The notes under the pieces are model-generated. The model saw only the letters and a list, made by a program, of their open reading frames with translations. It searched no databases and was not told the origin of the DNA. Below are positions 16,037 through 24,540 of a stretch of DNA of 64,000 nucleotides, piece by piece. The stretch comes from Streptomyces sp. NBC_00572 (GTDB lineage Bacteria; Actinomycetota; Actinomycetes; Streptomycetales; Streptomycetaceae). The translations under genes were made by a program, and so were the position numbers. The stretch covers positions 434,001 through 498,000 of the forward strand of contig NZ_JAPENX010000001.1 of assembly GCF_026341815.1 (NCBI RefSeq). Reading direction: 5' to 3'. Numbering within the stretch: the first letter of the stretch is position 1; each line of letters opens with the position of its first letter.

Positions 16037-17281
16037 TCAGCAGCCGTCGCAGGGGCAGCAGCAGTCGCAGCCGCCGCAGTCACCGTTGCCGCAGTCGCAG
16101 TTCTGGCAGCAGCCCTCGCGCTTCTTGCGGGACCAGGGACCCTCGTACTCCTTGGCGCAGCAGATCTGGCAGGTGCAGAAGAGCCAGGTGAACATGGCGC
16201 ACCCCGCGAGGAAGCCGCGCGGCTTGGGTGCCTGCGGGGCGCCGCCGCCGAACTGCGGCGGCAGCCCGCCGGGACCGCCCGGTCCGCCGAAGCCGCCGCC
16301 ACCACCGCCGTGAGGGTTCCCGCCGCCCCCGTAGGGGTCGTACGGGCCCGAGGTCCCGCCCGCGTACGGATTGCCCGGCACCGGACCCTGGCCCGGTCCC
16401 GGTCCCGGTGCGCCATGGGCGCAGCGCGTCGTGCCGAAGGCGCGGTCCACCGAGGTGCGCAGTTCGTGGGCGAGCAGGACGTGGGCGAGCTTGCCGTCGG
16501 CGAACTCGGCGTCCTTCAGGGCGAGGCGGATGCCGTGCAGGGCGTCGTCGGCGAGCCGGCGGGCCTCCTCGCGGGAGGTGCCGGTCGCGGTGAGCGGGTT
16601 CCAGGCGCCGCTCTCGGCGTCGGCGGTCTGGTCCTCGACTGCGTCCAGGAGGTGCGCGAGGCGGCCGAAGAGCCGGCCCGCCTCGGCGAGCGGCTCCGCG
16701 TTCCCGGGCCGTCCGGCGAGGACGGCGGTGTGCGCGAAGGCGGCCGCGGTCGCGGTCTCGGTCGGTTCGGTGACGGCGAGCAGGGAGGTGCCGGGCCCGG
16801 CGAGGGCCTCGATCCCGGTCTGGCGGTCGACGGCGTCGACGAGGAGGGCGGTGTCGAAGCCGAGGGCGCGGCCGGTCCTGGCCCCCGCCTTGTCCCAGGA
16901 GCGGGCGACGCGGCGGGCCGCGGCGGCGACGGGCCGGCGGGCCAACAGGCCGTCCCGGTCGGCGACGTGGTCCCGTACCTTCGCCGAGGCGAGGACGAGC
17001 GAGACGGTGGCGGCGAGCCGGGCGCCCTCGCCCCGCGCCACGGGGGCGGTCCGCATCCCGCGCAGCGGGCAGGGTCCGGCGGTGCGCCGGCCGCTCTCCA
17101 CCGCGCCGGTCTGAGCCTCCGTCAGAACGGAGACGATGAGCCCGTCGTAGTTGGTGACGACCCGGGCGAACTGGCCGTGGTCGGCGCGAAGTGCCAGGCA
17201 GAGGCCGCAGAGGTGGGCCATCCACTCGGTCTTGAGGCCGTCGGTGAGCCGATGGGTGCAGGGTCTGACGATTCCGAACAT
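16037..17281 (-). CDS. DUF5685 family protein with cysteine-rich C-terminal tail
   Basis: A 414-residue protein of the actinobacterial DUF5685 family, function unknown. The N-terminus has the family pattern RPC...HLCGLCLALR, probably a metal site, and a mostly helical, alanine-rich region to about 285. A Gly/Pro/Tyr-rich linker (about 290-355) follows, then a short hydrophobic stretch rich in Cys (AGC, FCTCQICC) and a final tail with 11 cysteines in about 25 residues. Such a tail could bind zinc or copper or form disulfides. The ATG at 17281 has GGGGGAG a few bases upstream. The gene converges on the binding-protein gene at 15012 with 47 bp between stops. Confidence 0.75.
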   Translation of the reverse strand: MFGIVRPCTHRLTDGLKTEWMAHLCGLCLALRADHGQFARVVTNYDGLIVSVLTEAQTGAVESGRRTAGPCPLRGMRTAPVARGEGARLAATVSLVLASAKVRDHVADRDGLLARRPVAAAARRVARSWDKAGARTGRALGFDTALLVDAVDRQTGIEALAGPGTSLLAVTEPTETATAAAFAHTAVLAGRPGNAEPLAEAGRLFGRLAHLLDAVEDQTADAESGAWNPLTATGTSREEARRLADDALHGIRLALKDAEFADGKLAHVLLAHELRTSVDRAFGTTRCAHGAPGPGPGQGPVPGNPYAGGTSGPYDPYGGGGNPHGGGGGGFGGPGGPGGLPPQFGGGAPQAPKPRGFLAGCAMFTWLFCTCQICCAKEYEGPWSRKKREGCCQNCDCGNGDCGGCDCCCPCDGC

Positions 17282-17604
17282 GGACTCCCCCGTGAGTCGT
17301 GAATCTGGGCCGGGCTATGGACCGCCGGGCGGCCTCGCGGCATCGTAGCGAGCGGGTCCGTTCACCCGTACGCGCCCATCGTCACCCTTGTGACCCGACT
17401 TTCATATTTTCAGCTACATGGCCCTCCCTCAGGGCCCGCATACCGCAAGTTTCCTGACGAATCGCCAGGAAACGGTGCTCACGTTCTGCACCAGTACCGT
17501 CACGAATCCCCTGCGCGCCGACTATCCACTTGGCGCGCGATCCGCATCATGAAGGACGATAGGGATTGCGGAACCACAAGTGACCGCGCTGAAAGGAGGC
17601 GTCC
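17282..17604. other. Divergent intergenic region between DUF5685 and sepF-like genes
   Basis: No gene seen. It contains a hairpin GGCCCT-CCCTC-AGGGCC (17420-17436), a perfect inverted repeat GTTTCCTG-N9-CAGGAAAC (17449-17473), and GTCAC-CCTT-GTGAC (17381-17394). The 8/9/8 repeat has the form of an operator for a dimeric regulator. The sepF-like gene has AAAGGAGG 6 nt before its ATG. Confidence 0.45.
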
Positions 17605-18039
17605 ATGGGATCGGTGCGCAAGGCGAGTGCCTGGCTGGGACTCGTCGAGGACAACGACGAGCGTTACTACGACGACGAGTACGCCGACGGTGCCGAGGGC
17701 GGCGACGCCTGGGTGACGGACCCCCGGGTCCGGGTGGCCACGGACACCGCCGAGGAGCAGGGCCGCCGGATCGCCACCGTCTCCCCCGACGGCTTCCGGG
17801 ACGCCCGGGGCATCGGCGAGCTCTTCCGTGACGGCATTCCGGTGATCGTGAACCTGACCGCGATGGAGGGGAACGACGCCAAGCGCGTGGTCGACTTCGC
17901 CGCCGGTCTCGCCTTCGGCCTGCGCGGTTCGATCGAGCGTGTGGCGACGCGGGTCTTCCTGCTGACCCCCGCCGACACCCAGATCATCACCGGCGAGACG
18001 GGCCGGCGTCAGCAGGACGGTTTCTTCAACCAGAGCTGA
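17605..18039 (+). CDS. sflA: SepF-like cell division protein
   Basis: A 144-residue SepF family protein. An acidic N-terminal region ([15 protein letters not shown]) is followed by the conserved SepF core with [34 protein letters not shown] and VFLLTP. SepF polymerises and tethers FtsZ to the membrane; S. coelicolor has one main SepF next to ftsZ and two extra paralogues, SflA and SflB, reported to prevent mislocalised FtsZ and DivIVA. This copy is away from ftsZ, and its place upstream of der-cmk-tyrA matches my memory of the sflA locus. The amphipathic membrane-targeting N-terminus ([13 protein letters not shown]) is present. ATG has an excellent ribosome site. Confidence 0.85.
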   Translation: MGSVRKASAWLGLVEDNDERYYDDEYADGAEGGDAWVTDPRVRVATDTAEEQGRRIATVSPDGFRDARGIGELFRDGIPVIVNLTAMEGNDAKRVVDFAAGLAFGLRGSIERVATRVFLLTPADTQIITGETGRRQQDGFFNQS

Positions 18040-18081
18040 GCGGGTCCGCCGGCCCGGCCGGGCACCACCCGAGGGATCGGG

Positions 18082-19824
18082 TCAGTGCGCCGGACGCCCC
18101 GAGGCGGCGGGCTCGATCGCTTCCCGGGTCGCGGGCACCCGCGGCTCGGACGGATCGGCGAGCGGGGAGAACCCCGGGGCATCGGCCTGCTTCGACAGCA
18201 CCACCGACTCCGCCGCGACCGGGGCGGACACCGCCCCCGCCGTCTCCGCCGCCACCGAGGTCTCCTCCGGCCCCTCCGGATCCGCCGGGCACTCCATCAC
18301 CCGGGGCAGCCGCCGGGCCATCGCCGCGCCGATCAGCAGCAGCCCCGCGCTCACGAAGAGCGTGATGTGCAGACCGTTCACGAAGGCGTGCCGGGCGGCC
18401 TGGTGCAGTGCGCCGCCCGCCGCGCCGCCGAGCTGTTCGGCGACCTGATAGGCCTCGCCGAGCGAGTTCGCGGCAGCCCGGCCCGCCTCGGCGGGCACAC
18501 CCGGGACCGCGGCGAGCCCGGGGGCGTACGCCGCGTTCATCACACTGCCGAGCAGCGCGGTGCCCATGCCCGCGCCGAGCTGGTACGAGGTCTCGCCGAT
18601 CGAGGCCGCGGCACCCGCGCTGCGCTGCGGCGCCTCGCTGAGCATCGACTCGTACGCCGAGAAGAGCGTGGTCTGCAGGCCGAAGCCGAGCAGCACGAAG
18701 CCCACCGTGAGCAGCAGCGGCCGGTCGTGCTGCCCCATGAAGGTGAGCAGCAGCACGGCGGCGGCGGTGAGGACGAAGCCCCAGCCGACCATCCGGCGCG
18801 GCCCGATCCTGCGCAGCGTGTACGAGCCGGTGGCGCCGGCGGCCATGGCGGCGAAGGTGAGCGGAAGGAGCCTGAGGCCGGTCTCCAGGGGGCTCAGGCC
18901 GAGGACCAGCTGGAGGTACTGGACGGCGATGAGCTGCAGGCCGACCAGGGCCAGCATGGCGAGCACGATGCAGCCGACGGAGGTGGTGAAGGCCGCCCGG
19001 GAGAAGAGCCGCATGTCGATCAGCGGGTGCGGGCGCCGCTTCTGCCGTCGTACGAAGAGGACGAGGAGCCCTGCGCCGATCAGCAGCGGACCGGCGGTCG
19101 GGAGGACGAGGAGCGGTTCGCCGGCCCCGGCGCGCTTGACCCCGAGGACGCAGCCGAGCACACCCGCGGCGGCCATGAGCGCGCCGAGGACGTCCCAGGG
19201 CCCGTCGGCGGCGCCCCGGGATTCGGGGAGGAGGCGGCGGCCGAGCGGCAGGATCAGCGCCATCAGCGGGATGTTGATGAGGAAGACGGAGCCCCACCAG
19301 TAGTTCTCGACGAGGAAGCCGCCGAGGACGGGTCCGGTGGCGGCGCCGATCGCGGCGGTCGCGGTCCAGATGCCGATGGCGGTGGCGCGCTCCCGCCGGT
19401 CGGGGAAGACCGCCCGGAGGATGGAGAGCGTGGCGGGCATGATCATGGCGCCGCCGACGCCGAGCAGCACCCGGGCCCCGATGAGGACCGAGGGTTCGGT
19501 GGCGAGCGCGGCGACCGCCGAGGCGACGCCGAAGAGCGCGTAGCCGAGGAGGAGGACTCTGCGCCGTCCGACCCGGTCCCCGAGGGTGCCGAAGAGGATC
19601 AGGAGCGAGGCGCAGACCAGGGGGTAGGCGTCGACGATCCAGAGCAGCGCGGTGGAGCTGGGGCGCAGGTCCTCGGTGAGCGAGGGGATCGCGACGTGAA
19701 GGATGGTCGCGTCGAGGGCGACCACGAGAAGGCTGACGCAGAGGACGACGAGGACGACCCAGCGGTTGGCTCCGCCACCGGCGGCGGAGCGCGGTCGTGC
19801 TGGGGCCGTGTTCGTCCGCGACAT
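18082..19824 (-). CDS. MFS exporter, DHA2 (EmrB/QacA) family
   Basis: A 580-residue drug:proton antiporter with about 14 hydrophobic segments. Family motifs are visible: LDATILHVAIPSL in TM1, GDRVGRRRVLLLGYALF (motif A) in the TM2-3 loop, GVGGAMIMPATLSIL, and motif C-like GPVLGGFLVENYWWGSVFLINIP. It should export toxic organic molecules or a metabolite. ATG 19824 is supported by GGGAGGT 7-8 nt upstream; the longer in-frame start lacks this. The C-terminal 75 residues are hydrophilic. No adjacent TetR/MarR gene was found, so regulation is unclear, but palindromes lie upstream. Confidence 0.85.
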   Translation of the reverse strand: MSRTNTAPARPRSAAGGGANRWVVLVVLCVSLLVVALDATILHVAIPSLTEDLRPSSTALLWIVDAYPLVCASLLILFGTLGDRVGRRRVLLLGYALFGVASAVAALATEPSVLIGARVLLGVGGAMIMPATLSILRAVFPDRRERATAIGIWTATAAIGAATGPVLGGFLVENYWWGSVFLINIPLMALILPLGRRLLPESRGAADGPWDVLGALMAAAGVLGCVLGVKRAGAGEPLLVLPTAGPLLIGAGLLVLFVRRQKRRPHPLIDMRLFSRAAFTTSVGCIVLAMLALVGLQLIAVQYLQLVLGLSPLETGLRLLPLTFAAMAAGATGSYTLRRIGPRRMVGWGFVLTAAAVLLLTFMGQHDRPLLLTVGFVLLGFGLQTTLFSAYESMLSEAPQRSAGAAASIGETSYQLGAGMGTALLGSVMNAAYAPGLAAVPGVPAEAGRAAANSLGEAYQVAEQLGGAAGGALHQAARHAFVNGLHITLFVSAGLLLIGAAMARRLPRVMECPADPEGPEETSVAAETAGAVSAPVAAESVVLSKQADAPGFSPLADPSEPRVPATREAIEPAASGRPAH

Positions 19825-20229
19825 GTACGTACCTCCCAGTGAAGCTCTCGCGCTCGGCGGGCCCCGACCAGGGCTTATACCCCTGGGGCGGCCCGGCATC
19901 GACGGGCGAGTGAGCCGTCAGCGTACGCGAGTTCAAGGCCCGAGCGCGTGGTGCAGCTCTCACCCCGGCGGGCCTCGGGGTGTGGCGTACGCCACTCGGG
20001 GCGGGCCGCGCGTCGCATGGAATTCCGTACGGACACACGTTTGAAGCAATTCCCGCACGTTCAAACACACTTCCGGAATCGTCCCCGTGAAAAGAGGGCG
20101 GAAGGTCATCGGATTTCCCGACGGATGCCGGGAATAGGCCACTGACTGAGACCTACTCCACATCACATCAACATCACGAACAGAGCGGATCGCCCGGGTC
20201 GGCTACTCACTCCCTGTAACGTCGATTGG
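19825..20229. other. Divergent intergenic region between MFS and PAP2 genes
   Basis: No gene seen. The hairpin CCAGGG-N7-CCCTGG (19868-19886) lies in the MFS leader. A perfect 14-bp palindrome GTGGCGTACGCCAC (19982-19995) and an inverted repeat GTTTGAA-N14-TTCAAAC (20039-20066) could be operators. TAACGT, 7 nt before the PAP2 GTG, looks like the -10 of a leaderless transcript. Confidence 0.45.
19982..19995. promoter_or_regulatory. Candidate operator palindrome upstream of MFS exporter
   Basis: Perfect palindrome GTGGCGTACGCCAC, 157 bp upstream of the exporter start and 234 bp from the PAP2 start. The form suits a TetR- or MarR-like dimer, but no regulator gene is adjacent. Confidence 0.3.
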
Positions 20230-21111
20230 GTGCGTACCGACATCTTTGCCCGGCTGGACCGGGAGCCGGAACCGCCGAAGATAGAGGTCCCGCGGATGAC
20301 CCGCACGCGTCTCGCCCTCTTCGGCGGGACATCGGCGTTCTATCTCGCCATGGTCGTCGCCGTGCTGCTCTCGACGTGGCTGGTGACCCTCGACTGGAAG
20401 ATCATGCTCTTCCGGCCCTACCAGCAGTGGCCGGAAATCCACGGCTTCCTCGACTACTACGTCGTCCTCGGCCAGCGCGGCCCCACGGCCGTCATGGTGG
20501 CCGCCTGGCTGGGCTGGCGCTCCTGGCGCCAGCACACCCTGCGACCACTGCTCTGCCTCGGCGCCGCCCTGCTGCTGCTGAACGTCACGGTCGGCGCGGT
20601 CAAGCTCGGCCTCGGCCGTCTCGGACCCCACTACGCGACCGAGGTCGGCTCCGCCGAGCTCTTCGCGGGCGGCGACATATTCCCCTCGGGTCACACCGCG
20701 AACGCGGTCGTGACCTGGGGCATCCTCGCCTATCTGGCGACCACTCCGCGGGCCAGGCGCTATCTGTCGGCGCTCTCCGCCGTGGTCGCGCTCGGCGTCG
20801 GACTCACCACCGTCTATCTGGGCACGCACTGGCTGAGCGACGTCCTCCTCGGCTGGGCCGCCGGGCTTCTGATCCTGCTCGCCCTGCCCTGGTGCGAGCC
20901 GGTCCTCGCCGTGGCGGAGTCGTGGATCCTCGCCGCGCGCGACCGGGTACGGGACCGGCTGCGGGACCGTCGCCGCCTGGTGCCCTCGCTGCCCGTGGCC
21001 TCCGGAGGCCCCCGCCCGGGGTACTTCCCGCAGCGTCCGCCCGGCTCCGAGGAGCCGGTCCGGGGACCCGCGGGAGTGGCCGGCGGCCGCGCCCCGGCGA
21101 CCCGCGGCTGA
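20230..21111 (+). CDS. PAP2-family membrane phosphatase
   Basis: A 293-residue protein with about six transmembrane segments between residues 28 and 225 and a basic, proline-rich cytoplasmic tail. PAP2 motif 2, PSGH, is intact and motif 3 has the catalytic His (YLGTHWLSD). Two normally conserved arginines are changed: motif 1 reads KLGLGRLGP instead of K-x6-RP, and motif 3 reads TTVYLGTH instead of SR-x5-H. Activity may therefore be altered. Relatives dephosphorylate lipid phosphates or undecaprenyl pyrophosphate outside the membrane. The GTG start has TAACGT 7 nt upstream and no Shine-Dalgarno, suggesting leaderless translation. Confidence 0.8.
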   Translation: MRTDIFARLDREPEPPKIEVPRMTRTRLALFGGTSAFYLAMVVAVLLSTWLVTLDWKIMLFRPYQQWPEIHGFLDYYVVLGQRGPTAVMVAAWLGWRSWRQHTLRPLLCLGAALLLLNVTVGAVKLGLGRLGPHYATEVGSAELFAGGDIFPSGHTANAVVTWGILAYLATTPRARRYLSALSAVVALGVGLTTVYLGTHWLSDVLLGWAAGLLILLALPWCEPVLAVAESWILAARDRVRDRLRDRRRLVPSLPVASGGPRPGYFPQRPPGSEEPVRGPAGVAGGRAPATRG

Positions 21112-21131
21112 TCGCGAGCACCTGCCCCCAC

Positions 21132-21179
21132 GTACGCGGAAGGGCCCCGGCCGATATCGGCCGGGGCCCTTCCGCGTAC
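21132..21179. terminator. 48-bp perfect palindrome, bidirectional terminator
   Basis: From 21132 to 21179 the sequence is a perfect palindrome centred on GATATC, giving a 24-bp GC-rich stem with little or no loop in RNA. It lies 20 bp after the PAP2 stop and before the convergent I78 gene. There is no U-tract. Confidence 0.8.
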
Positions 21180-21254
21180 CCGGGTACGGGCGCCCGAGCT
21201 CGGCGGCAGCCCCTGCGCGCCGCCGCTGCGCCCGGTACGTCCCGCGCCGGTCTC

Positions 21255-21470
21255 TCAGCCGACCCAGCAGCGGGTGACCGTGCCGTTCTCGACCTCGAAA
21301 TTGATGCGTCCGGCGAGGTACTCCATGGTGATGATCGAGCCGGGCGGGAGCGACCTGACGGTGCTCCAGCCCCGCGTCCTGGCGAGCCGTGCGGCGCCTT
21401 CCGCATCGAGGCCCACATAGGACTCGGGAGCGTCGCGGGGCGGTTCGGGAGTGCGCGAAGTGGGTGCCAT
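21255..21470 (-). CDS. Peptidase inhibitor I78 family protein
   Basis: A 71-residue small protein with the I78 (Aspergillus elastase inhibitor-like) pattern: GLDAEGA, then RSLPPGSIITMEYLAGRINFEVE and a final TVTRCWVG. These proteins resemble potato inhibitor I, with a reactive loop, and inhibit serine proteases. The ATG at 21470 is preceded by TGAGGG; a GTG three codons upstream is less likely. No signal peptide is visible, so it would act in the cytoplasm unless exported otherwise. Confidence 0.72.
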   Translation of the reverse strand: MAPTSRTPEPPRDAPESYVGLDAEGAARLARTRGWSTVRSLPPGSIITMEYLAGRINFEVENGTVTRCWVG

Positions 21471-21781
21471 GGCCCTCACGTTAGTCCCTTGGCGGTCACG
21501 CTTGTGTCACAAGTTCTCGACATATGTTTGGCATGACCTCGGTCACTCGACGAGACGGATTCCGGCCGTTTCTCCAGTAATTCCGAAGCGCATCCAGCAG
21601 TTCGCACGAAGGGGCCGGAACTCCCGATAGGGCGCGCGTAATTCCCGCTTCCCGGGCCGCCCGCCGCGAATTGTCTCGGCGACGCGCACGCGAGCCGCTC
21701 ACTCTTCCCTTACACAATGCTTACGCTGTCCGAACGCCCGGAGACGCGGAGCCGGGACGACGGCGAGGCGGAGGCAGCGGG
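21471..21781. other. Divergent intergenic region between I78 and ctaD-like genes
   Basis: No gene seen. A 13-bp palindrome CTTGTG-T-CACAAG (21501-21513) lies 30 bp upstream of the I78 start and is a candidate operator. The ctaD-like gene has GGAGG 8 nt before its ATG. No convincing -35/-10 pair was found. Confidence 0.35.
21501..21513. promoter_or_regulatory. Palindrome upstream of I78 inhibitor gene
   Basis: CTTGTGTCACAAG, perfect 6-bp arms around one base. Position fits an operator for the leftward I78 gene; the regulator is unknown. Confidence 0.3.
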
Positions 21782-23494
21782 ATGGGCAACGGGACAGCGA
21801 CCGCGACCGTCGAATCGGCCCGTGAACGGCACGGCAGGGTGCTGATCGACTGGCTCACCACGACCGACCACAAGAAGATCGGCCACCTCTATCTGGTGAC
21901 CGCGTTCGTCTTCTTCCTCATCGCCGGGCTGATGGCGATGCTGATGCGGGCCGAGCTGGCCCGCCCGGGACTCCAGCTGCTCACGAACCAGGAGTTCAAC
22001 CAGGCCTTCACCCTGCACGGCACGATCATGCTGCTGCTCTTCGCGACGCCGACCTTCGCCGGGTTCGCCAACGAGCTGGTGCCGCTGCAGATCGGCTCGC
22101 CGGACGTCGCCTTCCCGCGGCTGAACATGTTCTCGTACTGGCTGTTCCTCTTCGGCAGTCTGATGGTGCTCGGCTCGCTGCTCACCCCGACCGGCCCGGC
22201 CGCCTTCGGCTGGACCGCCTACGCCCCGCTCAACAGCCTGGAGCGGTCCCCCGGCGCCGGCGTCGACCTGTGGATCACGGGGCTCGCGCTCTCCGGCTTC
22301 GGCACCATCCTCACCTCGGTGAACTTCCTCGCGACCATCATCGGGATGCGGGCGCCCGGCATGACCATGTTCCGGATGCCGATCTTCACCTGGAACGTGC
22401 TCTTCACCGCGGTCCTCGTGATCGTCGCCTTTCCCGTGCTGGCCGCCGCCCTGCTCGTCCTGGAGGCGGACCGACGCCTCGGCTCGGTGGTCTTCCAGCC
22501 CGAGAACGGCGGCGCGCTGCTCTGGCAGCACCTCTTCTGGTTCTTCGGCCACCCCGAGGTCTACATCATCGCGCTGCCGTTCTTCGGGATCGTCAGCGAG
22601 ATCATCCCCGTCTTCGCCCGCAAGCCGATCTTCGGCTACACCACGCTGATCGCCGCCACCATGGCGATCACCGGCCTGTCGGTGGTCGTCTGGGCCCACC
22701 ACATGTTCGCCACGGGCGCGGTGCTGCTGCCGTTCTTCTCGCTGCTCTCGTTCCTCATCGCGGTGCCCACCGGGGTGAAGTTCTTCAACTGGACCGGGAC
22801 GATGCTGCGGGGCTCGCTCTCCTTCGAGACCCCGATGCTGTGGTCCGTCGGCTTCCTGGTGTCGTTCCTCTTCGGCGGCCTCACCGGAGTGATCCTCGCC
22901 TCGCCTCCGATGGACTTCCAAGTCACCGACTCGTACTTCGTGGTCGCCCACTTCCACTACACGGTCTTCGGCACGGTCGTCTTCGCGACCTTCGCCGGCT
23001 TCTACTTCTGGTGGCCCAAGTTCACCGGCCGGATGCTCGACGAGCGCCTCGGGAAGATCCACTTCTGGACCCTCTTCGTCGGCTTCCACCTGACCTTCCT
23101 GGTGCAGCACTGGCTCGGCGCCGAGGGCATGCCCCGCCGGTACGCCGACTACCTGGAGGCGGACGGCTTCACCACGCTCAACACCGTGTCGACCATCGGC
23201 GCCTTCCTGCTCGGCGCGTCCACACTGCCGTTCCTCTACAACGTGTGGCGGACCGCCCTGTACGCGCCGAAGGTCGACCTGGACGACCCGTGGGGCTTCG
23301 GCCGCTCCCTCGAATGGGCCACCTCCTGCCCGCCGCCCCGGCACAACTTCGACGCCGTGCCCCGGATCCGCTCCGAGTCGCCGGCCTTCGACCTGCACCA
23401 CCCGGAGTTCGCGGCCTACGAGCGGATGCGGATCACGAGCCCTCCACCTGAGCGCCAGCCGAGCGGTCGAGGGACCGGGACAACAGGTCTCTGA
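21782..23494 (+). CDS. ctaD: Cytochrome c oxidase subunit I (aa3 type), orphan copy
   Basis: A 570-residue heme-copper oxidase subunit I, which reduces O2 to water and pumps protons in the membrane. All metal ligands are present: His79 and His392 for heme a, His390 for heme a3, and His257, His306 and His307 for CuB, with the His257-x3-Tyr261 cross-link pair. D-channel Asp108, Glu259 and K-channel Lys333 are in place, so it should be active as a family A oxidase. No subunit II, III or cytochrome bc genes are nearby, so it is an extra copy. ATG 21782 has GGAGG 8 nt upstream. Its last 62 bp overlap the convergent regulator. Confidence 0.93.
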   Translation: MGNGTATATVESARERHGRVLIDWLTTTDHKKIGHLYLVTAFVFFLIAGLMAMLMRAELARPGLQLLTNQEFNQAFTLHGTIMLLLFATPTFAGFANELVPLQIGSPDVAFPRLNMFSYWLFLFGSLMVLGSLLTPTGPAAFGWTAYAPLNSLERSPGAGVDLWITGLALSGFGTILTSVNFLATIIGMRAPGMTMFRMPIFTWNVLFTAVLVIVAFPVLAAALLVLEADRRLGSVVFQPENGGALLWQHLFWFFGHPEVYIIALPFFGIVSEIIPVFARKPIFGYTTLIAATMAITGLSVVVWAHHMFATGAVLLPFFSLLSFLIAVPTGVKFFNWTGTMLRGSLSFETPMLWSVGFLVSFLFGGLTGVILASPPMDFQVTDSYFVVAHFHYTVFGTVVFATFAGFYFWWPKFTGRMLDERLGKIHFWTLFVGFHLTFLVQHWLGAEGMPRRYADYLEADGFTTLNTVSTIGAFLLGASTLPFLYNVWRTALYAPKVDLDDPWGFGRSLEWATSCPPPRHNFDAVPRIRSESPAFDLHHPEFAAYERMRITSPPPERQPSGRGTGTTGL

Positions 23495-24419
23495 GCGCCC
23501 GCACCCGGTCGACCAGCTCGGGCGGGTCGAGCACCTCGAACTCGAAGCCGATCAGCGACACGTGGATCACCATCACGTCGAGGCTGTGGGCGCCGGTGCG
23601 CAGCAGGCAGGTGTCCTCCCCGTCCGCCGTCAGGACGCCGTCGGCGGCGCCGACGGCCGCGGCGGCCTCGGCGAGTGGCACATGCAGCCGGATCGTCGCC
23701 TCGGTCGCGTACGCGGCGGTGGACACGCCCTTGGACACATAGGCGGCCAGATCCTCGGCGGGCGGCTCGCGGGGCGGGAAGCGGGGACCGTGCGGCGGTG
23801 TCGGCACGATCCGGTCGGCCCGGAAGGTCCGCCAGTCGGCCCGGTCCACGTCCCAGGCGACCAGGTACCAGCGCCGCTCGCTGCACACCAGGCGGTGCGG
23901 CTCGACGGTCCTGCGGGTGACGGCCCCGCCGTGGTCCCGGTATTCGAAGCGCAGCCGCTCGGTGTCCCGGCAGGCGTTGGCGAGATCGGTGAGCACCGCC
24001 GGGTCGATCCGGTCGCGCGGGGTGCGCAGCATCGGCACGGTGAAGGCGTTCAGGGCGCTCACCCGGCGCCGCAGCCGCCCGGGCAGCACCTGCTCCAGCT
24101 TGGCGAGGGCGCGTACGGAGCTCTCGCCGATGCCCTCGACACCCTGCCCGGCGGCGGCGCGCAGGCCGACGGCGACCGCCACTGCCTCCTCGTCGTCGAG
24201 GAGCAGCGGCGGCAGCTCGGCCCCGGCGCCCAGCTGGTAGCCGCCGCCGGTCCCGGGGCTCGCGTTGACCGGATACCCGAGCTCGCGGAGCCGGTCGACG
24301 TCCCGCCGTACGGTGCGGGGCGTGACCCCGAGCCGGTCGGCGAGGTCGGCACCGGACCACTCGCGGTGGGCCTGGAGCAACGAGAGCAGACGCAAGAGCC
24401 GTGCGGAGGTCTCCAACAT
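23433..24419 (-). CDS. WYL-domain transcriptional regulator (HTH_11/DeoR-like)
   Basis: A 328-residue regulator. Residues 1-55 form a winged helix-turn-helix ([30 protein letters not shown]), followed by a WYL domain ([24 protein letters not shown], around 175-200) and a C-terminal WCX region. WYL domains bind nucleic acid or small ligands and regulate nucleic acid, drug or stress responses. ATG 24419 is used because the HTH begins directly after it; the Shine-Dalgarno is weak. The 3' end overlaps the ctaD-like gene by 62 bp on the opposite strand. Its target is unknown. Confidence 0.85.
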   Translation of the reverse strand: MLETSARLLRLLSLLQAHREWSGADLADRLGVTPRTVRRDVDRLRELGYPVNASPGTGGGYQLGAGAELPPLLLDDEEAVAVAVGLRAAAGQGVEGIGESSVRALAKLEQVLPGRLRRRVSALNAFTVPMLRTPRDRIDPAVLTDLANACRDTERLRFEYRDHGGAVTRRTVEPHRLVCSERRWYLVAWDVDRADWRTFRADRIVPTPPHGPRFPPREPPAEDLAAYVSKGVSTAAYATEATIRLHVPLAEAAAAVGAADGVLTADGEDTCLLRTGAHSLDVMVIHVSLIGFEFEVLDPPELVDRVRALRDLLSRSLDRSAGAQVEGS

Positions 24420-24540
24420 GGTTCCGAGTCTGTCAGCCCTCGCGGACGACTTCTGTCCTCGATGCAAGGGGTACCCCGGCGGTCCACGGGGTACGCGGCG
24501 ATCCACGAGGGCGGGCGCCGACGCACGCGGAACGCGGTCG

